A DNA stretch of 64,000 nt from Comamonadaceae bacterium PBBC2 (GTDB lineage: Bacteria; Pseudomonadota; Gammaproteobacteria; Burkholderiales; Burkholderiaceae_C), in contig NKIO01000003.1 of the NCBI GenBank assembly GCA_002255935.1, positions 1-64,000 of the forward strand, given 5' to 3'. Below, piece after piece: positions 60,853 to 64,000 of the stretch. The first letter of the stretch is position 1; the number at the start of each line of letters is the position of its first letter. The notes below the pieces were generated by a model that did not search any database, was not told the origin of the DNA, and saw only the letters and a program-made list of their open reading frames with translations. Both the position numbers and the translations under genes were made by a program.

Positions 60853-61949
60853 ATGCGCGCCAGCGACTCGGCCACACACACGGGCTTGTCACTGCCCTCG
60901 CGCTCCACCGTCACATTCCATTGGATTTGCAAGCCGCCTTCAATGGGCGTGGCCGAATGCAGGTGCAAATGACCGCGCAAACGGCTGCCCACCGGCACCG
61001 GGGCCATGAAGCGGACTTTGTTTAAACCGTAATTGACACCCATGCGCGCCTCGGTGACTGCCACGGTCTTGTCAAAAAACTGGGGCAACAAGGACAGGGT
61101 CAAAAACCCGTGCGCGATCGGTGCGCCAAATGGGCCTTGCTTGGCCCGCTCGACATCGACGTGGATCCACTGGTGGTCGCCCGTGGCTTCAGCGAACTGG
61201 TTGACCTGTTCTTGGGTGATCTGCACCCACTCGGTGGTGGCCACGTCTTGGCCTACGCATGCGGCCAGATCGGCCAAAGTTTGGAATTTTTTCATGCCGT
61301 CCACTTTAGTCAGGCCGCCCGCATCAGGCTGTCCAGACTGCGACAGCGCGGCCGTGGATGCCGGTTGAATCTGCTGCAACTGCTGGCGCAACTGGTTGAG
61401 CTGGTCGCGGTAGTTTTGCGCATCGCCGTAGTCGACAAAACCGCTGTAATGGGGGTGCGCCTGCAAAACCCGCCGCGAATGCTTGATGGGGCACCAGAAC
61501 TTTTCCGTCAGGCCCACGACCTCGCGGGCATAGGCGATCAAGCCATTGCCGTACGAGCAATAGGCGCAGTTGATTTTCTCGACCAAATTGAGATAAGCCA
61601 GGTGGGTGCGGTCGAACACAAAATAGTCCGAACGCTTGACGCGCGGCATGCGGTACAGCGGAAAACACACCCACTGGTAGAGCGTGACAAACACGTCGAG
61701 CAGCAGCATGGGCAAGAGCACGGGGTAAATGAAAGGCACCGTCAGCAGGTGCCGCCAGTCGGCGGTCCACACATAGCGCAGCACACCTTCTTTGAAGCGC
61801 CTTTGCTGGGCCAACACCTCGGCCTCGAAGCGGACCTTGCGCGATTCGAAGTCGGCTTCGAGCGCCTGGCGCTTGCGCTGAAATTCCGCCTCCAGCTGCG
61901 CCTCCAGTTGCTGGATGCGCTCTAAAAACACTGTGATTTTGTCGTCCAT
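60843..61949 (-). CDS. Unknown membrane/coiled-coil module fused in frame to a MaoC hydratase
   Basis: One uninterrupted frame of 368 codons. Residues 1-58 are a charged coiled coil (LERIQQLEAQLEAEFQRKRQ), about 70-100 a membrane segment, and about 108-180 a conserved-looking stretch with NCAYCSYGNG (C128, C131); no family recognised. A Q/S-rich linker (about 182-212) leads to a complete MaoC (R)-enoyl-CoA hydratase domain from Met219, with catalytic Asp258 and His263 in GDHQWIH. MaoC proteins are normally free 150-residue enzymes, so this is either a true fusion or two genes whose stop was lost. An internal ATG (61295) could still start a free hydratase. RBS GGGGATG before the ATG at 61949. 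Confidence 0.75.
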   Translation of the reverse strand: MDDKITVFLERIQQLEAQLEAEFQRKRQALEADFESRKVRFEAEVLAQQRRFKEGVLRYVWTADWRHLLTVPFIYPVLLPMLLLDVFVTLYQWVCFPLYRMPRVKRSDYFVFDRTHLAYLNLVEKINCAYCSYGNGLIAYAREVVGLTEKFWCPIKHSRRVLQAHPHYSGFVDYGDAQNYRDQLNQLRQQLQQIQPASTAALSQSGQPDAGGLTKVDGMKKFQTLADLAACVGQDVATTEWVQITQEQVNQFAEATGDHQWIHVDVERAKQGPFGAPIAHGFLTLSLLPQFFDKTVAVTEARMGVNYGLNKVRFMAPVPVGSRLRGHLHLHSATPIEGGLQIQWNVTVEREGSDKPVCVAESLARIYA

Positions 61950-62048
61950 GGCACATCCCCTGTTGATGAGCAGGACAAGACCTTGGGCGACATTTACCGC
62001 AAGGCCTGCTCTGTGCCGCAGCCAAGGGCACCAGAGCACCTTAACACT

Positions 62049-62933
62049 TCAGGTGGCTTTGGCCGTCTCTTCAGGCTCGGCATAAATCGTGCCGCCGAAT
62101 TTCAGAGCCGAATGTTCACGGCGCGACTGCAGCACGGGAAAAAACATCTGGTGGTACCAGCGCTCCTGGCCAAACAACTTGTCATCGATCAGGCCGACTT
62201 TTTCTGGGTAGCGGCGCGTGATGTGTGCGCTGCCAAACAGGATGTCCCAAAAAAAGAGCAAATTGCCGAAGTTGCCTTTGTAGTGCCCCACACCGTCTTG
62301 GTTGGTGATGGCGTGGTGCGCCCAGTGCGTGGCCGGGGTCGAGATGGTGCGCTCCAGCACCCACATGAGGGGATGCAAAGCGCGGATGCGGTACAGCGGC
62401 TCATCCCAGCGCCAGGCGCAATGGGCGCCCAAGATGACCAAGAGCTTGACGATGATGTAAGTGGCGTAAACCATGCCGCCAAAACCCAGGTAAAGCAAAG
62501 CGCCGCCAAACCACAAGCCCGGCATCATCAGGTAATAGAAAAAGTTGTTGCGGAAGGTCACCCGAATGCTCATGTATTCGGCCGAATGGTGGGCGCGGTG
62601 CAAAGGCCACAAGAGCGGCGAGTGCGACAGGCGGTGCCACCAGTACTGGGTCATGTCATCGACCACCAAGAGCACGCCCACCATGCCCCACCAGGGCAAG
62701 TCGGCCAGCATGCCTTTGGCGTCCGGGAAAAATGCGGCGCCCAGTTTGGAGGTGACCAAAATGGCCAAGGGCTGGGTGACGGCCAGCAAACTGAGGAACA
62801 TCAGCAATTCCAGCTTGGTGTCGTTGCTGGTGGCGTGGACATGGGTTTTGTAGCGCCGGGTGGCCCACTCCATCAAAGCAAAGCCGACGATCATGCAAAC
62901 GATCATCGCATTTTGAAACTGCGCAGCATTCAT
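62049..62933 (-). CDS. Sterol desaturase/fatty acid hydroxylase superfamily protein
   Basis: A 294-residue membrane di-iron oxygenase with four to five helices. The histidine boxes are HRLSH, HRAHH and HWAHH. The substrate is unknown; relatives hydroxylate or desaturate fatty acids, sterols and carotenoids. Start at 62933 (MNAAQFQNAM) has GGAGA upstream. The 119-bp gap before it contains CCTAGG and a GGGGATTACCCCC dyad. It is 99 bases before the MaoC-fusion gene in the same direction. Confidence 0.9.
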   Translation of the reverse strand: MNAAQFQNAMIVCMIVGFALMEWATRRYKTHVHATSNDTKLELLMFLSLLAVTQPLAILVTSKLGAAFFPDAKGMLADLPWWGMVGVLLVVDDMTQYWWHRLSHSPLLWPLHRAHHSAEYMSIRVTFRNNFFYYLMMPGLWFGGALLYLGFGGMVYATYIIVKLLVILGAHCAWRWDEPLYRIRALHPLMWVLERTISTPATHWAHHAITNQDGVGHYKGNFGNLLFFWDILFGSAHITRRYPEKVGLIDDKLFGQERWYHQMFFPVLQSRREHSALKFGGTIYAEPEETAKAT

Positions 62934-63052
62934 CAGGGATCTCCATTTCACATCTACTGGAAATCTATAGTGTTGATTTCCAATTTCAAGAAAGATACCC
63001 AAACCCTAGGCACCGGGCTATGGGGGTAATCCCCGCGTCGCGCAGATGACGC

Positions 63053-64000
63053 TCACGAACCCAAATAACGTTTGCGCCAGAACCACCATGCCAAACCCAA
63101 GGCCACGGCCAACATGAAGAGTTCGGTCATGTAAAGACCTTCTTCGGAATGCAAGATCGGAAAATTTTCAAAGTTCATGCCAAAAAATCCGGTGATCAGA
63201 TTCAAGGGCAGGAAGATCGCGGTCAACACCGTCAAGGTGCGCATGATTTCATTGGTGCGGTTGCTTTGCGCATTGAAATGCATTTGCACGGCCGTCTCGG
63301 CGCTTTGTTCCAAACGCCCCACATGATGAACCACGCGCTCGATGTGCTCCAGCACATCGCGGCTGCGCACACGCAACATCTCCAGGTTTTCTGGCGTTGA
63401 GGTGTCATCGGCTTGCCAAGCGTCCAGTGCATCGATCCAGTCCTTGATGGCCGCGCGTTGGTCTTCACAGACCTCATCCAAATAATGCAAGGTGAGTCGG
63501 GCATTGAGCAAGTCACTCCAGTTGCTGAAACTCGCTTGCGGGTTGATCAACTCGCTTTGCCAATGGTCCAACTGTCGCGTCAACTCCCGGCGCAAATCCA
63601 GGTAACCATCCACCACGCTGCTGACCATGCGCAGCATCAAATCGGCAGGGCTGCTCGGCAAACGGTGAGCCGCCTGCGCCGGGGGCATCTGCGCCGCCGT
63701 GAGCAAACGGCTGGCGAACACGGTGCGCACAGCGCAGTCCGTAGGGTGCACAGAGATCACCACGCGGTCAAACACCAAAAAGGCCACCGGGCTGGTGTCG
63801 ATTTTGCGCAAAATACCGGGGCCGGCTTTGCGGTTTTCCTGGTGCAGAACTTCACCGGGTTTGGACAAATCGGTTTCCGATCGCCCTCTGGCCAAGCGGC
63901 GAAACACCAACAAATCGTAGTCCGAGGTGTAGTCGTAATGCGAGGGCAATTGGTTGTTCAGCACATCCTGCAAATGCAGCTCATACACCTGCACGCCACA
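63053..64000 (-). CDS. CorA-family magnesium/divalent cation transporter, partial
   Basis: At least 316 codons, the N-terminus lost at the right edge (the frame is open to position 64000). The C-terminal pore is clear: helix 1 with LTVLTAIFLPLNLITGFFGMNFENFP carrying the GMN selectivity motif, then helix 2 (LFMLAVALGLAWWFW) and a basic tail. The long cytoplasmic helical funnel precedes it. The family carries Mg2+, Co2+ or Zn2+ (ZntB); the ion cannot be decided. Confidence 0.9.
   Translation of the reverse strand, partial: CGVQVYELHLQDVLNNQLPSHYDYTSDYDLLVFRRLARGRSETDLSKPGEVLHQENRKAGPGILRKIDTSPVAFLVFDRVVISVHPTDCAVRTVFASRLLTAAQMPPAQAAHRLPSSPADLMLRMVSSVVDGYLDLRRELTRQLDHWQSELINPQASFSNWSDLLNARLTLHYLDEVCEDQRAAIKDWIDALDAWQADDTSTPENLEMLRVRSRDVLEHIERVVHHVGRLEQSAETAVQMHFNAQSNRTNEIMRTLTVLTAIFLPLNLITGFFGMNFENFPILHSEEGLYMTELFMLAVALGLAWWFWRKRYLGS

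Noticed and set aside
1-64000. CRISPR arrays, prophage, insertion sequences, tRNA or rRNA genes
   Set aside because: I saw no regularly spaced direct repeats, integrase/transposase or phage genes, terminal inverted repeats with target duplications, or tRNA/rRNA-like sequences when reading through; small RNAs cannot be excluded by eye.

Overview
The window is a gene-dense, GC-rich bacterial chromosome segment that fits a betaproteobacterium of the order Burkholderiales, most likely Comamonadaceae (Limnohabitans/Rhodoferax-like). The pointers are the benzoyl-CoA epoxidase (box) pathway, Bug-type solute receptors and tripartite tricarboxylate (TTT) carriers, a caa3-type oxidase cluster in betaproteobacterial order, and DUF3460, DUF2970, DUF2909 and DUF2244 genes. 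I see no rRNA, tRNA, CRISPR array, insertion sequence or prophage. Genus placement is inference.

Layout. 1-6.4 kb: aerobic benzoate degradation through CoA thioesters. boxC and boxB (cut by the window edge) run leftward, the benzoyl-CoA-type repressor boxR sits behind them, and boxD plus benzoate-CoA ligase run rightward. Two almost identical TGCA-N6-TGCA elements, each with a degenerate neighbour, sit in the two promoter gaps. 6.5-17.2 kb: a large hybrid histidine kinase with a CxxCH-bearing periplasmic sensor, then housekeeping and transport genes (apbC, metG, a SulP anion carrier, DUF3460, scpA, a quinone oxidoreductase, an EamA exporter). 17.2-21.7 kb: a Crp/Fnr-family regulator divergent from an ABC importer (binding protein, ATPase, permease) plus a TauD-type dioxygenase, with a 22-bp inverted repeat between them. 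21.7-22.0 kb: the only long gap, holding a decayed EamA gene fragment and REP-like repeats.

22.0-29.4 kb, all leftward: a tightly packed five-gene unit (Bug receptor, gamma-glutamyltransferase, secreted alpha/beta hydrolase, EamA exporter, SDR), preceded by tctB-tctA with its own terminator. 29.5-36.3 kb: a spermidine synthase-like protein, tatD, the LolCD lipoprotein exporter, metY with a CoA-binding protein, a perfect 28-bp inverted REP-like pair, and an MFS carrier. 36.4-48.9 kb: a mini membrane protein, a phosphoglycerate mutase-like gene, recJ, coaD, rsmD, an Ala/Lys-rich secreted protein, a hemerythrin, an active/inactive M16 protease pair, ftsY, selD, rpoH under a perfect CIRCE element, and a second Bug receptor.

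48.9-58.5 kb: the aa3/caa3 cytochrome oxidase locus: ctaC, ctaD, a 36-residue assembly protein, ctaG, DUF2970 and ctaE, then surf1, a thioredoxin-like assembly candidate, ctaA, ctaB and a Sco copper chaperone. Together they make the subunits, heme A and the copper centres of one terminal oxidase. 58.5-64 kb: a BioC-like methyltransferase, comF, trmL, a MaoC hydratase fused to an unknown membrane/coiled-coil module, a fatty acid hydroxylase and a CorA transporter cut by the right edge.

The best candidates for undescribed biology are the Crp/Fnr-linked importer-dioxygenase operon, the Bug-GGT-hydrolase-exporter-SDR operon, the recurrence of the rare CCTAGG motif in four promoter gaps, and the MaoC fusion.
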